NCBI RefSeq assembly: GCF_030373245.1 | Contig: NZ_JAUCZF010000001.1 | Span: 1 to 64,000 of the forward strand | Length of the DNA stretch: 64,000 nt | From: Hydrogenophaga sp. | GTDB lineage: Bacteria; Pseudomonadota; Gammaproteobacteria; Burkholderiales; Burkholderiaceae_C | Reading direction: 5' to 3' | In this document: positions 18,146 through 27,577 of the stretch, piece by piece | Numbering within the stretch: the stretch's first letter is position 1 | Layout of the letters: every line of letters begins with the position of its first letter | Notes under the pieces: generated by a model | What the model was told of the DNA's origin: nothing | Databases searched by the model: none | The model's input: only the letters and a program-made list of their open reading frames with translations | Program-made: the position numbers and the translations under genes

Positions 18146-19042
18146 TCAGACAGCGTTGATCGGAATCTTCAGGTAGATCGTGCCATTGCTCTCCGCAGGT
18201 GGCATGTGGCCAGCGCGCATGTTGACCTGGACCGAGGGCAGGATGAGCACCGGCATGGCGAGGGTGGCGTCGCGCTGCTGGCGCAGCCGCACGAAATCAG
18301 CCTCACCGACCCCCTGGTGCACATGCACGTTGGCGGCCTTCTGCTCGGCGACCGTGGTGATGCATTGTGGCTCTCGCTCGCCAGGCGGGTAGTCGTGGCA
18401 GAGGTAGAGTTCGGTGCTGTCGGGCAAGGCCAGCACGCGCTGTATGGATCGGTAGAGCGTGGCGGCATCGCCGCCCGGGAAGTCGCACCGGGCGGTTCCG
18501 TAGTCGGGCATGAACAGGGTATCACCCACAAAAGCGGCGGTTCGCAACGGATCGACACTGTGGTCGCGCACCACATAGGTCATGCAGGCTGGGGTGTGCC
18601 CTGGTGTGTGCATGGCCACCGCTTGCAAACCACCGATGGTGAAATGATCGCCGTCGTGGAAGAGGCGGTCGAACTGGCTTCCGTCGCGCGCAAACTCACT
18701 GCCCGCATTGAACAGCTTTCCGAACGTGTTCTGCACGGTGGTGATGTGTGAGCCAATGGCCAGTTGACCACCCAGGCGCTTCTGCAGGTAGGGTGCAGCT
18801 GACAGGTGATCAGCATGCACATGGGTTTCCAGCAGCCATTGAACTTTCAGGCCGAGTTCGCTGACGCGATCGATCAGGCGATCGGCACTGCGCGTGTCGG
18901 TGCGGCCGGACTTGGGGTCGTAGTCGAGCACGCTGTCGAGCAGCGCGCACTGTGCTGTCGCCTGATCCCAGACGATGTGGCTGAAGGTGAAGGTGGCAGG
19001 GTCGAAGAAGGATTCGACGTGCAGTCGCGATGGGGTGGTCAT
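18146..19042 (-). CDS. Persulfide dioxygenase-type MBL-fold hydrolase (Blh/ETHE1-like)
   Basis: This 298-residue enzyme has the intact metallo-beta-lactamase motifs that the copy at 11748 lacks: ETHVHADHL (HxHxDH), HTPGHTPACMTY, VGDTLFMPDYGTARCDF and CHDYPP. The GTARCDF stretch and length are typical of bacterial persulfide dioxygenases, which oxidise glutathione persulfide to sulfite with one mononuclear iron. It would consume sulfane sulfur made by sulfide oxidation. It is likely in one operon with the SulP gene. The ATG at 19042 was chosen over a TTG nine bases earlier because GGAG lies nine bases upstream. Confidence 0.88.
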   Translation of the reverse strand: MTTPSRLHVESFFDPATFTFSHIVWDQATAQCALLDSVLDYDPKSGRTDTRSADRLIDRVSELGLKVQWLLETHVHADHLSAAPYLQKRLGGQLAIGSHITTVQNTFGKLFNAGSEFARDGSQFDRLFHDGDHFTIGGLQAVAMHTPGHTPACMTYVVRDHSVDPLRTAAFVGDTLFMPDYGTARCDFPGGDAATLYRSIQRVLALPDSTELYLCHDYPPGEREPQCITTVAEQKAANVHVHQGVGEADFVRLRQQRDATLAMPVLILPSVQVNMRAGHMPPAESNGTIYLKIPINAV

Positions 19043-19062
19043 GGTGGGCAACTCCAGGCATC

Positions 19063-19100
19063 AAAGAAGAAAGGGGCCCAGCCTTCCCGGGCGGGCCCCT
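19063..19100 (-). terminator. Rho-independent terminator after the peroxiredoxin gene
   Basis: Read on the minus strand, an AGGGGCCC / GGGCCCCT stem (19072-19079 with 19093-19100) is followed by TTTCTTCTTT. It ends the peroxiredoxin transcript before the dioxygenase gene. Confidence 0.75.
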
Positions 19101-19118
19101 GCTGAGAGCACGGGTCGC

Positions 19119-19757
19119 TTACAGCGACTTGGTCGAGTAATACCAGTCCACAGTCTTGTAGCCTTCACTGGCGCGCTTGGCCAGTGCTTCGGCCGTCTTG
19201 GGTGGTGGCACGATCACGTCGCAACCCGGCGTCCAGCCCTCAGGAGTGGCGATGGCGTTCTTGTCGCTGGTCTGCATGGCTTGCAGCAAGCGCACGAACT
19301 CTTCGATGCTGCGGCCGTTGCTCATCGGGTAATAGACCATGGCACGCAGGATGCCGTTCGGATCGATGAAGAAAGTGGCGCGAACCGCCTGTGTGTCCGC
19401 GGCACCAGGGTGCACCATGCCGTAGGCGCGGGCCACATCCATCTTGATGTCTTCAATGATGGGAAAACTGATCTCCACACCAAACTTTTCCTTGATGCTC
19501 TGCGTCCAGGCCAGGTGCGAATACAGGCTGTCGATTGACAAGCCGAGCAGTTCGCAGTTCATGCTGCGGAAGGTGTCAGCGTGCTTCTGGAAGCCGATGA
19601 ACTCGGTGGTGCAGACCGGCGTGAAGTCGGCGGGGTGCGAGAACAGGATGAGCCACTTGCCCTTGTAGTCGGCCAGGCTGCGGTCGCCGTGGGTGGTCTT
19701 GGCGCTGAAGGCCGGGGCAGGTTCGTTGAGGTGGGGGAAGGTGGAAACGTTTTCCAT
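19119..19757 (-). CDS. Prx6-type peroxiredoxin
   Basis: The 212-residue peroxiredoxin has its peroxidatic cysteine in HPADFTPVCTTE (Cys49) and the long C-terminal arm of the 1-Cys/Prx6 group, with a second cysteine in GWTPGCDV. It reduces peroxides and possibly persulfides in the cytosol. The start at 19757 has GGAG six bases upstream; an ATG 12 bases earlier has no such site. It may protect against oxidants arising during sulfide oxidation. Confidence 0.9.
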   Translation of the reverse strand: MENVSTFPHLNEPAPAFSAKTTHGDRSLADYKGKWLILFSHPADFTPVCTTEFIGFQKHADTFRSMNCELLGLSIDSLYSHLAWTQSIKEKFGVEISFPIIEDIKMDVARAYGMVHPGAADTQAVRATFFIDPNGILRAMVYYPMSNGRSIEEFVRLLQAMQTSDKNAIATPEGWTPGCDVIVPPPKTAEALAKRASEGYKTVDWYYSTKSL

Positions 19758-20439
19758 GGGGAACTCCATTCAGGGGTAGTTTGAGAAAAGCGGGGAAAGC
19801 AGAATTGCTTGACCCATGAATGCAGTTTATGAAGCGCCAGACTTCGATAGCTTGCGTTTTGTCAAGCGAGTCATTGGGATATGCAAACACGTCGATAGCC
19901 AAGAACGTTTGGTTCGTTTGCAAGGCTTAGCGGTCGCTTCAGGACGTGTTTTCGCATGGAGCATGAGCCACGCTGCCGCTCTTTCCAGCCGGGATCTTCA
20001 GCAAGTTGCACTGCATTCTGCTCATGCAGGACTTGTCGATATTCAAGGCCAGCCGGTGGTAAGGCTTCGCACTTCCGCCCAATTCAGTTTTTCCTGTGTG
20101 GGCCTCCTTCTTGGTCGGGAGTTCCAGTTCATTCTTGGCTTGAGCGCTCTCGAAGACGGCGTCACAGCCCTGACGTAGACGTGCACATGGCAGGGGGTGG
20201 CAGGCCACCCGTCAGCTGCGTCTGCGACGCATGGTCCCCGTGTCGTAGATGCGTAGCTCTGGGTGGGCGATCCTGCCGTCGTCCCCTGGATTGACGCGCA
20301 GCGCCTTTGCGTCAAGACCCTGATCAGGAAATCGATGATGCCCTGTGCGTCATGGATTCTCTTTAGTGAGGCTCACCAAACGAATAGGGCCTCCGATGAC
20401 AAACAGAGAGTCGAGCGATTGCAGGCGCGTCAACAGACC
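19758..20439. other. Gene-free region left of the asparaginase operon
   Basis: I find no recognisable coding sequence in these roughly 680 bases. Short frames on both strands lack ribosome binding sites and family motifs. The base composition is less GC-rich than the flanks, and the region marks the change from the sulfur island to the accessory block. It may hold the promoter of the peroxiredoxin gene near 19770-19830. Confidence 0.4.
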
Positions 20440-21444
20440 TCAGTACATGTCGAATGCGGCCTGGATCTCGTCGGCTTGTTTGCCGTGGGCCAGTGCCAGC
20501 GCAAGCAGGACCCTTGCCTTGGCCGGTGACAGTGTGTCGCCGGCAACGGTCCCATGCAACGCATCGTCAAACTCCATGTTTCGCATCACTATTCCTGTCG
20601 CAGTGCGCGGGGCACGCACGACTACCACGCCTTTTCGGGTCGCGCTCAGAACGGCCTCCGCCATTGCTTCACTCAACGACGCAGATCCGGCTCCCGCTAC
20701 AACCAGGCCTTTCGCTCCGGCCTCGACCAGTGCAGAAACTGCAACACCTGAATCATCCTGATGCCCCACGACAATATCGACACGTGGCAAGCTGTTCAGA
20801 TCGATCACGTCGAATTCGGTATCACAGGTGTGTGTGCGAGCAGACCTCTTATAGAGCCGCACCTGGTTGTCAAACACCCAGCCCAGTATGCCAAAAACAG
20901 GGGCCCTGAAGCTGTCAACCGTCATGGTGTCCATCTTGTGCACATCGCGGGCAGCGATGATCTGGTCGTTCATCACGACCAGCACACCCAGCCCCACCGT
21001 CTGGATGCTGACCGCCGCAACGACTGCACGGTAGAGGTTCATGGGCCCGTCAGCGCTCAGGCTGGTGGAGGGGCGCATCGCTCCAGTCACCACAACGGTT
21101 TTTCGGCTCTTGACGACCAGGTTCAGAAAATAGGCTGTCTCTTCCAGAGTATTGGTTCCCACTGTCACAACCAGCCCGGTGCAATCGGTCTGGTTGAGCC
21201 AGAAGTTGACCCTTCTCGCGAGGTGCAACAGCGTTGCACCTCCCAGGTTCTGGCTGGCCACCTGAGCGACTTGCTCGCTCTCAAGATCGGCGACATCTTT
21301 CAAAGGAGGAATCGCCATCAACAACTCGTCGACACCAGTGACAGCAGCGCGGTAGCCAGCGTACTGCGTGCTGCTGGCTCCCGAGCCGGCAATGGTTCCG
21401 CCGGTGCCCAGCACCGCGACCTTGGGTAGTTTGCTTGTTTTCAT
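20440..21444 (-). CDS. Asparaginase-family amidohydrolase with altered second catalytic motif
   Basis: The 334-residue protein is a type I/II L-asparaginase homologue. The first motif, GTGGTIAGSG, holds the nucleophilic Thr. VVTGAMRPSTSLSADGP and ARDVHKMDT carry the other family positions, including the Lys. The second motif normally reads HGTDTLEET; here it is VGTNTLEET, so the substrate-binding Asp is Asn and the His is Val. It may act on a different amide or be weakly active. It lies 7 bases after a peptide ABC transporter gene on the same strand, which suggests the imported peptide or amide is its substrate. Confidence 0.8.
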   Translation of the reverse strand: MKTSKLPKVAVLGTGGTIAGSGASSTQYAGYRAAVTGVDELLMAIPPLKDVADLESEQVAQVASQNLGGATLLHLARRVNFWLNQTDCTGLVVTVGTNTLEETAYFLNLVVKSRKTVVVTGAMRPSTSLSADGPMNLYRAVVAAVSIQTVGLGVLVVMNDQIIAARDVHKMDTMTVDSFRAPVFGILGWVFDNQVRLYKRSARTHTCDTEFDVIDLNSLPRVDIVVGHQDDSGVAVSALVEAGAKGLVVAGAGSASLSEAMAEAVLSATRKGVVVVRAPRTATGIVMRNMEFDDALHGTVAGDTLSPAKARVLLALALAHGKQADEIQAAFDMY

Positions 21445-21451
21445 GCGCAGA

Positions 21452-23113
21452 TCATGCATCCCAATGCGTCGATACCCATTCCTTGCCAGGGACTGCCGCC
21501 AACAAGCTGCGTGTGTAGGCATGCTGAGGGTTGGCAAAGATGTCGGCTGTGGAACCGGATTCCACCAGTTGCCCCTTGCTCATGACGGCGATCTCTTCGC
21601 AAACCGTGGCGGCGACCCGAAGGTCGTGCGTGATGAAGAGCAACGACAGACCCATTTCGGCGCGCAGTTCGTCTAGCAACTCCAGCACCTGCTTCTGAAC
21701 CGATACATCGAGTGCAGACACGGGTTCATCGGCCACGATCAGTTTGGGCTTGACGGCGAGTGCACGCGCAATGCCGATCCGTTGCCGCTGGCCACCACTG
21801 AACTCATGAGGGTAGCGGTCGATCGCCTCTGGCTTCAGTCCCACCCTGCGCAGCAGCTCGCGTGCCTCCGTGTAAGCCTGTTCCCGCGGAACGCCTTGCA
21901 CGCGAGCCCCGAGGGTCACGATTTCCCCGACCTTGTGCCTGGGGTTGAGCGAGGCAAACGGATCCTGAAAGACCATCTGAACCTGACTGCGCAGGGGCAG
22001 CAGTTCGCGCCGAGTGCGGCCGGTGAGATGGGCTCCATCGAGCAGAATTTCGCCGCCGTCGGCTTTTTCCAGTCCGATGATGCACCGTGCCAGCGTGCTC
22101 TTGCCGGAACCAGACTCGCCCACCAGTGCAAGTGAGCTTTGTCGCTTCACCGTTAGGCTGACGCTCTGCACCGCTGGTACGGTCCGTCGGTTGCGTGCGA
22201 AGAGTCCGCCAGAACTTCGATAGGTCTTCTGCAGAAGCTTCACCTCCAGCAGCGGGGTTTCCCCGGCAATATCCGGTACGTCGGCATTGCGGCTCCGCGG
22301 CGCGAGACGGGGCACGGCCGCAATCAGGGCTTTGCTGTACTCGGCCTGCGGGTTTCCGAGCACTTGTTGGGTGGTGCCTGTCTCAACGATTTCGCCATGT
22401 CGCATCACCACCACCCGGTCGGCAATCTCGGCCACCACGCCAAAGTCATGGGTGATGAAGAGCACGGCCGTGCCGTGGCTGCGCTGCAGCTCCTTCATCA
22501 GGTGGAGAATCTGGGCTTGCGTGGTGACATCCAGGGCCGTCGTGGGCTCGTCCGCGATGATCAAGGCCGGTTCGAGCGCCAACGCCATCGCAATGACGAC
22601 TCGCTGTCGCTGCCCGCCCGATAACTGGTGTGGAAAGCTGTCAATCAGCCGCTCAGGTTCGGGAAGATGGACATCTCTGAGCAGGGCCAGAACGCGTTCC
22701 CGGCGTTGGGCAGGCACCAGATCCGTGTGAATTTCCAGCACCTCATCGATCTGCCGACCAATCTTCATCAACGGGCTCAGCGCTGTCATGGGCTCCTGGA
22801 ACACCATGGCGATGCGACCGCCGCGAACAGCCCGCATGTCGTCTTCGCTGAGATGTACCAAATCACGTCCTTCAAACATGATTCTTCCGTTCGTGACGCG
22901 CAGGTGCGGCTTGGGCAACAGGCCCATGATGGCTTTTCCCATGACCGACTTTCCCGATCCGGATTCGCCCACGATGCAGAGGATCTCGCGGGGGCGCACT
23001 TCGATCGAAATGCCGTTGACCGCGTGGGGCCTGTCCGACCAAGGCGGCAGCGCCACCTTCAGGTCTTCGATGCGAAGCACCGCGTCGCCATGTTGTTCGG
23101 TGATGTGATTCAT
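21452..23113 (-). CDS. Fused dipeptide/oligopeptide ABC transporter ATPase (DppD-DppF type)
   Basis: This 553-residue protein carries two complete ABC domains. Each has a Walker A (GESGSGKS), an LSGGQRQR- or FSGGQRQR-type signature and a Walker B with DEP. The N-terminal half resembles DppD and the C-terminal half DppF, which are separate proteins in many bacteria. It powers uptake through the two permeases encoded just upstream on the same strand. The gap to the permease gene is 7 bases. Confidence 0.92.
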   Translation of the reverse strand: MNHITEQHGDAVLRIEDLKVALPPWSDRPHAVNGISIEVRPREILCIVGESGSGKSVMGKAIMGLLPKPHLRVTNGRIMFEGRDLVHLSEDDMRAVRGGRIAMVFQEPMTALSPLMKIGRQIDEVLEIHTDLVPAQRRERVLALLRDVHLPEPERLIDSFPHQLSGGQRQRVVIAMALALEPALIIADEPTTALDVTTQAQILHLMKELQRSHGTAVLFITHDFGVVAEIADRVVVMRHGEIVETGTTQQVLGNPQAEYSKALIAAVPRLAPRSRNADVPDIAGETPLLEVKLLQKTYRSSGGLFARNRRTVPAVQSVSLTVKRQSSLALVGESGSGKSTLARCIIGLEKADGGEILLDGAHLTGRTRRELLPLRSQVQMVFQDPFASLNPRHKVGEIVTLGARVQGVPREQAYTEARELLRRVGLKPEAIDRYPHEFSGGQRQRIGIARALAVKPKLIVADEPVSALDVSVQKQVLELLDELRAEMGLSLLFITHDLRVAATVCEEIAVMSKGQLVESGSTADIFANPQHAYTRSLLAAVPGKEWVSTHWDA

Positions 23114-23120
23114 GATGTTC

Positions 23121-23948
23121 TCAGAGATCGGCCAACCGGGGATTGAGCGCGTCGTTCAGACCCTCACCAACCAGATTGATGGCCAGTACCGTGAGCAGAA
23201 TGACAATGCCGGGAATGGTGACAAGCCACCATGCGTCCCGCAGAAACGAACGGCCCGCGCCGATCATGAAACCCCAGCTCATCTGATTGGGCGCTCCCAG
23301 ACCCAGGAATGACAGGGCACTCTCGACCAGGATGGCTGTGGCCACCAGCAAAGAGCCTGTCACGATCAGCGGACTGAGCGTATTGGGTAGCACTTGGGTA
23401 ACGAGAATGGCCAGGTCGCGCTGCCCAGCCACCACAGCCGCTTGCACAAATTCGCGCGACTTGACCGACAGCACTTCACCCCGCACCACTCGCGCTATCG
23501 GCGGCCAACTCACCACCCCGATCGCGATCACGAGATTGGTCGCCGACGGCGACAGCACAGCGATCAGCACGATGGCAAAGAGAAAGGAGGGGATGGTCTG
23601 AAAGAACTCGGTCAAGCGCATCAGGACGTCGTCTATCCAGCCCCCGAAGTACCCTGCCAGCGCACCGACCGCAGTGCCGAAGACGACCGCAGCCAAGGTA
23701 GCCAGGACTGCGATCAGCAAGGTGGTTCGGGACCCATGAATCACCCCCGCCAGCACGTCTCGGCCCAGGCTGTCCGTTCCGAAAATGTGCTGTCCTGCAG
23801 GTCGGTCAAAGGGTGATCCGACAATGGCAAACGGATCGACGGGCGCCAGCAGGTCGGCGAACACGGCCATCACGAGCACCAGCGCCAGCCATGCAAGTCC
23901 GAAAAGAACGCGGGGATTGCCCAGGAATTTGCTTGAAAAACTCTTCAT
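23121..23948 (-). CDS. Peptide ABC transporter permease (DppC-like)
   Basis: The 275-residue membrane protein has about six helices and the DppC-type start (DLLAPVDPFAIVG ... FGTDSLGRDV). The inner-membrane permease motif is around WPPIARVVRGEVLSVKSREF. It pairs with the DppB-like permease nine bases upstream to form the transport channel. Confidence 0.9.
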   Translation of the reverse strand: MKSFSSKFLGNPRVLFGLAWLALVLVMAVFADLLAPVDPFAIVGSPFDRPAGQHIFGTDSLGRDVLAGVIHGSRTTLLIAVLATLAAVVFGTAVGALAGYFGGWIDDVLMRLTEFFQTIPSFLFAIVLIAVLSPSATNLVIAIGVVSWPPIARVVRGEVLSVKSREFVQAAVVAGQRDLAILVTQVLPNTLSPLIVTGSLLVATAILVESALSFLGLGAPNQMSWGFMIGAGRSFLRDAWWLVTIPGIVILLTVLAINLVGEGLNDALNPRLADL

Positions 23949-23957
23949 GTTTTGTCC

Positions 23958-24926
23958 TCAGGACATCTTGATTCGAGGATCCAGCCACACGTACACCACA
24001 TCAACCAGCAGGTTGATCAGGACGACCAGGCAAGCCGACATGAAGAAGATGCCCAGCAGCAGGTTGTAGTCCCTTGCAAAAAGCGACTGGTACGCCAGTT
24101 GACCGAGACCAGGCCAAGCGAAGACGGCTTCGACGACGACCGATCCCCCCAAAAGGGCACCGAACTGCACGCCGGCCATGGTCACCACCGGCAACAGTGC
24201 GTTGCGAAAAACATGGCGGGTGGTGATCTGTCTGTGGGTCAGGCCCTTGGCTCTGGCGGTCGTCACATAGTCCAGCCCACGCTGCTCCAGCATGGAGGCT
24301 CGCATCAGGCGTGCGTACAGCGCGATGTAGAACAACGAGAGCGTCAGGGTCGGAAGCACCAGATGGTGTGCAATGTCCTTCACGCGCGCCCACCCTTCGT
24401 GAAAGGCCACCACATCTTCCATGCCCGAGGTGGGGAACCAGTCCAGCTTGATGCTGAAGAACAGCACCAGCATCAGCCCCACCCAGAACAAGGGCATGGC
24501 GTAGAAGACCACGGCGGCCACGGAAATCAAGTGGTCCTTCCAGGTGCGCACCCACAACGCTGCCAGCACGCCCATACCGATGCCCACCGCAAGTGACACG
24601 ATCAACGTCGTCCCCATCAGCAGCAAGGTGGGACCGAGTCGATCGAGAACCAGATCGAGAACGGGAGCGCTCTGGCGAAACGAGTAGCCCAGATCCAGGG
24701 TCAGGAGGTTTCCAAGGTATGCAAGCAGTTGCACGTGGATGGGCTGGTCCTGCCCGAAGCGCTCCCGCAGTGCATCGATGTACTCTTTGGGCGCTCCGCC
24801 CGCTTCGCCCGCAAGGACCGTGGCCAAGTCTCCTGGCGCGAGCTGCAAGAGCAGGAAGTTCACGATCACGACCAGTAGCACAACCGGCACGGTTTGCAAC
24901 AATCGACGAAGAATGTATTGACCCAT
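23958..24926 (-). CDS. Peptide ABC transporter permease (DppB-like)
   Basis: This 322-residue protein begins MGQYILRRLLQTVPVVLLVV, the classic DppB/OppB start. It has about six helices and a YVTTARAKGLTHRQITTRHV loop that contacts the ATPase. It is the second channel subunit of the operon. A stable hairpin (24941-24969) separates it from the binding-protein gene. Confidence 0.92.
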   Translation of the reverse strand: MGQYILRRLLQTVPVVLLVVIVNFLLLQLAPGDLATVLAGEAGGAPKEYIDALRERFGQDQPIHVQLLAYLGNLLTLDLGYSFRQSAPVLDLVLDRLGPTLLLMGTTLIVSLAVGIGMGVLAALWVRTWKDHLISVAAVVFYAMPLFWVGLMLVLFFSIKLDWFPTSGMEDVVAFHEGWARVKDIAHHLVLPTLTLSLFYIALYARLMRASMLEQRGLDYVTTARAKGLTHRQITTRHVFRNALLPVVTMAGVQFGALLGGSVVVEAVFAWPGLGQLAYQSLFARDYNLLLGIFFMSACLVVLINLLVDVVYVWLDPRIKMS

Positions 24927-24940
24927 GGGCGTGGTTCCAC

Positions 24941-24969
24941 TGCACCGCTGGTGTTCCTCCAGCGGTGCA
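24941..24969 (-). repeat. Intra-operon hairpin after the binding-protein gene
   Basis: An 11-bp perfect stem (TGCACCGCTGG with CCAGCGGTGCA) encloses a seven-base loop. There is no T-run on the minus strand, so it more likely protects the upstream mRNA end or dampens expression of the permeases than terminates transcription. Confidence 0.6.
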
Positions 24970-25017
24970 CAAGTTGAATTGAAGAAGCAGAGGGGATGAC
25001 CCCCTCCAAGTCGCGGC

Positions 25018-26604
25018 TTACTGCTTGTGAGCCGTCGCGAAGTTGCCGTAGATGCCCAGCGGCGTGTCGATCACGCTCTTGAACTGCCGGTTGATCACCG
25101 CCGGGTAGCGCAGCTCCAGCACATAGACCACCGGGCTGGCCTCGCTCACTCGCTTGACGAGGTCGGCATACAGCTTCCCTCGCTCCGCTTCATTGGTGGC
25201 GACACTGGCCTTGTCCATGAGCGCGTCGGTCTCCGGGCTGCTCCAGCGCGAGCCGTTGACGAACACCGTACCGGGCTTGATTCGGTCTGAGTGCAGGCCG
25301 CGATGGACGCCCAGCACCGGGTCAGCGAGGTTGAACAGGAAGTTCGACGTCAGGGTGAAGTCGTAGTCGGTGTAGGTGCGCTTGAGCCATTTAGGCAGGT
25401 CTTCGTAGCGCAGGGTCACCTTGATGCCCACCTGCTGCAGTTGCTGCTGCACGGCTTCGCCGAAGCGCTGCCATTCTTCGCCGTATGGGGTGATGTCATG
25501 CGTGATCTCGAAGCGCACACCGTCGGCCTTGCGGGGCAGGCCGGCCTCGTCGAGCAATTTGTTGGCGCGTGCCACGCGGTCAGCGACCGTGAAGTCGGTG
25601 CCGGCGGCGTAAAGGCCCGCTGGCTGGAAGTTGCTGCTGATCGGCCCCATGGCGGGCTTGCCAAAGCCAAACCACACGTTGTCGATCGCAAACTTGCGGT
25701 CGACGGCGTAGTTGATCGCCTGACGGACCTTCGGGTTGTCGAAGGGCGGCTGCTTGGTGTTGATGACCATTTCCACCATCGGCGAGATCATTTCAGTTCC
25801 GGCGGTCGTCACCTCCAGGCTGGACAGGGCGCTCAGGCGCTTGACGTCGTTGTACGGAACAGCACCGAGTCCGGCCACGTGGGCCTCGCCCCGCTCCAGG
25901 GCCGCGGTGCGGGTAGATGCATCAGCGATGAAACGCACGACGACACGGTCGAGATAGGGCAGGCCCTTGCGCCAGTAGTCCGGATTTTTGTCCAGGCGCA
26001 CCAATTCGCCGCGACGCCATTCCACGAACTTGAACGGGCCCGAACCGATCGGTTGGTTGGCGTTGGGGTGGGTCTTGATGTCACCCTGACCATACACGTG
26101 CTTGGGCAGCATGGGGCTTTCTGAGCTGGCCAGCGCCTTCAAGATGTAGGGCGCCGGGTTGGCCAGGCGAAAGATGGCGGTGGTGGCGTCGGGGGTGTCC
26201 ACCGCCGTCACGTCGCGGAAGGTGGCGATGCCGCGCGGGTGGTTCTTCTTCAACACATCCATCACCGTGAACTGCACATCAGCAGAAGTGAACGGCTTGC
26301 CGTCGTGGAACTTTACATCGCTGCGCAGCTTGAAGGTGATGGCCTTGCCATCGGGCGAGACTGTCCAGCTTTCGGCTAGGCTAGCCTTGGGTTTCAGGTC
26401 AAAGCCGTACTCCAGCAGACCATCGAATACCTTGGCAGTGACCTGGCTGATCGGGCCAGCTGTGCTGATGTAGGGCGCCAGGTTGGGTGGCTCCGGCTGC
26501 GTGATTTGCACCAGCGTGCCGCCGGGCTTTTGCGCCCATGCCGATGAGACTGGCACGGCCAGGGTGACAGCGGCGTACGCCGCAAACAATATGGAACGGT
26601 ACAT
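25018..26604 (-). CDS. Peptide ABC transporter substrate-binding protein (SBP family 5)
   Basis: The 528-residue protein has a Sec signal (cleaved near AWAQ, residue 25) and the extracellular solute-binding family 5 fold, with PDGKAITFKLRSDVKFHDGKPF, KKNHPRGIAT and NPDYWRKGLPYLDRVV as typical stretches. It delivers peptides or related solutes to the permeases downstream. It is the first gene of the operon, transcribed away from the HTH regulator. Confidence 0.92.
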   Translation of the reverse strand: MYRSILFAAYAAVTLAVPVSSAWAQKPGGTLVQITQPEPPNLAPYISTAGPISQVTAKVFDGLLEYGFDLKPKASLAESWTVSPDGKAITFKLRSDVKFHDGKPFTSADVQFTVMDVLKKNHPRGIATFRDVTAVDTPDATTAIFRLANPAPYILKALASSESPMLPKHVYGQGDIKTHPNANQPIGSGPFKFVEWRRGELVRLDKNPDYWRKGLPYLDRVVVRFIADASTRTAALERGEAHVAGLGAVPYNDVKRLSALSSLEVTTAGTEMISPMVEMVINTKQPPFDNPKVRQAINYAVDRKFAIDNVWFGFGKPAMGPISSNFQPAGLYAAGTDFTVADRVARANKLLDEAGLPRKADGVRFEITHDITPYGEEWQRFGEAVQQQLQQVGIKVTLRYEDLPKWLKRTYTDYDFTLTSNFLFNLADPVLGVHRGLHSDRIKPGTVFVNGSRWSSPETDALMDKASVATNEAERGKLYADLVKRVSEASPVVYVLELRYPAVINRQFKSVIDTPLGIYGNFATAHKQ

Positions 26605-26701
26605 GGCAGAACTCTCCAGGTTGATGAAACCGCAGCGAAAGTACGGTCAATCAACTTTAGAAATCTTCTGCTTGCACGGGTCAGCGGTTCAAAGAATAAT
26701 A

Positions 26702-26718
26702 TGTCGCAAACTGTCGCA
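26702..26718. promoter_or_regulatory. Phased direct repeat upstream of the HTH regulator
   Basis: TGTCGCA occurs twice (26702-26708, 26712-26718), exactly 10 bases apart, so both copies face the same side of the helix. It lies 16 bases before the regulator's GTG, between the divergent regulator and binding-protein genes. It is a plausible autoregulatory operator. Confidence 0.4.
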
Positions 26719-26734
26719 CTGAAAGCAACAACCT

Positions 26735-27577
26735 GTGGTCGACCTGCAAGCCGATAACGCGTCCGATTTCGTGGCCAACCTCCGGTTTGCTGCGAGCCAC
26801 CATGTATCCATCAGTGAGTTGTGCCGCCAACTGGGCATCAACCGCCCCCAATTCATGAAGTACCTGGCAGGGAAGACCCACCCGTCCCGGAACAACCTGA
26901 GACGCATTTGCGACCATTTCGGCGTCGACGAGTTCGAACTGCTCATGCCGCATGAGCAGTTCAAGAGCCTCCTTCGGCTTCGTCCTGGTCGGGACAGCGA
27001 AACACTCAACTTGCCAGGCCTGATGCGTGGTCTGCTCCAGCAAGCGCAACGCCAGCGCGCGGAACTCAGTCGCATGCTCGGCTGGTACTACGTTCACTAC
27101 CACTCTGCTACGCGTCCCGGGATGATCCTGCGCTCCCTGATGACCATCCACCCCTGGAGAGACTACACCTGCTACAGACGCATAGAGCGCCTTAGTCTGC
27201 AAGGGGAAAAAAGGCGTCCCGACGTCTATAAGTATTCCGGCGTCATCGTCATGGTCGGAGACAGGTTGCACCTGGTTGACCAGGAGACAGTGACCGCCAG
27301 CGAGCTGAGCCACACGATCCTGTATCCAAGCTACCGCAACCGTGTGCAACTCCTAACTGGGATGACCATGGGTGTATCGGGTTCGGACACACACCACACT
27401 TTCGCCTCCCCTGTCCTGATGGAAGCCTTGGGGCGAGTGATCGACCCGCGCAAGGCCCTGAGAGGATGCGGACTATTTGAAATTGACAGCACTGAATTGT
27501 CAGCGCCAACGCGGCGCTATCTCGCACACATCGAAGATCCGGCGCGCCCATGGCAGTTGCGTGCGCATCCGCTCTGA
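26735..27577 (+). CDS. HTH (XRE-type) transcriptional regulator
   Basis: The 280-residue product has an N-terminal helix-turn-helix: VSISELCRQLGINRPQFMKY then LAGKTHPSRNNLRRICDHF (about 25-65). A domain of unknown type follows, with aromatic and basic strands and no recognised ligand motif. It is divergent from the peptide ABC operon and probably controls it. Translation begins at GTG 26735; no ATG lies near a ribosome binding site. Confidence 0.7.
   Translation: MVDLQADNASDFVANLRFAASHHVSISELCRQLGINRPQFMKYLAGKTHPSRNNLRRICDHFGVDEFELLMPHEQFKSLLRLRPGRDSETLNLPGLMRGLLQQAQRQRAELSRMLGWYYVHYHSATRPGMILRSLMTIHPWRDYTCYRRIERLSLQGEKRRPDVYKYSGVIVMVGDRLHLVDQETVTASELSHTILYPSYRNRVQLLTGMTMGVSGSDTHHTFASPVLMEALGRVIDPRKALRGCGLFEIDSTELSAPTRRYLAHIEDPARPWQLRAHPL

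Noticed and set aside
16491..18176. Long plus-strand open frame opposite the SulP gene
   Set aside because: It is rich in Arg, His and Gln with no domain, a typical antisense frame of GC-rich coding DNA.
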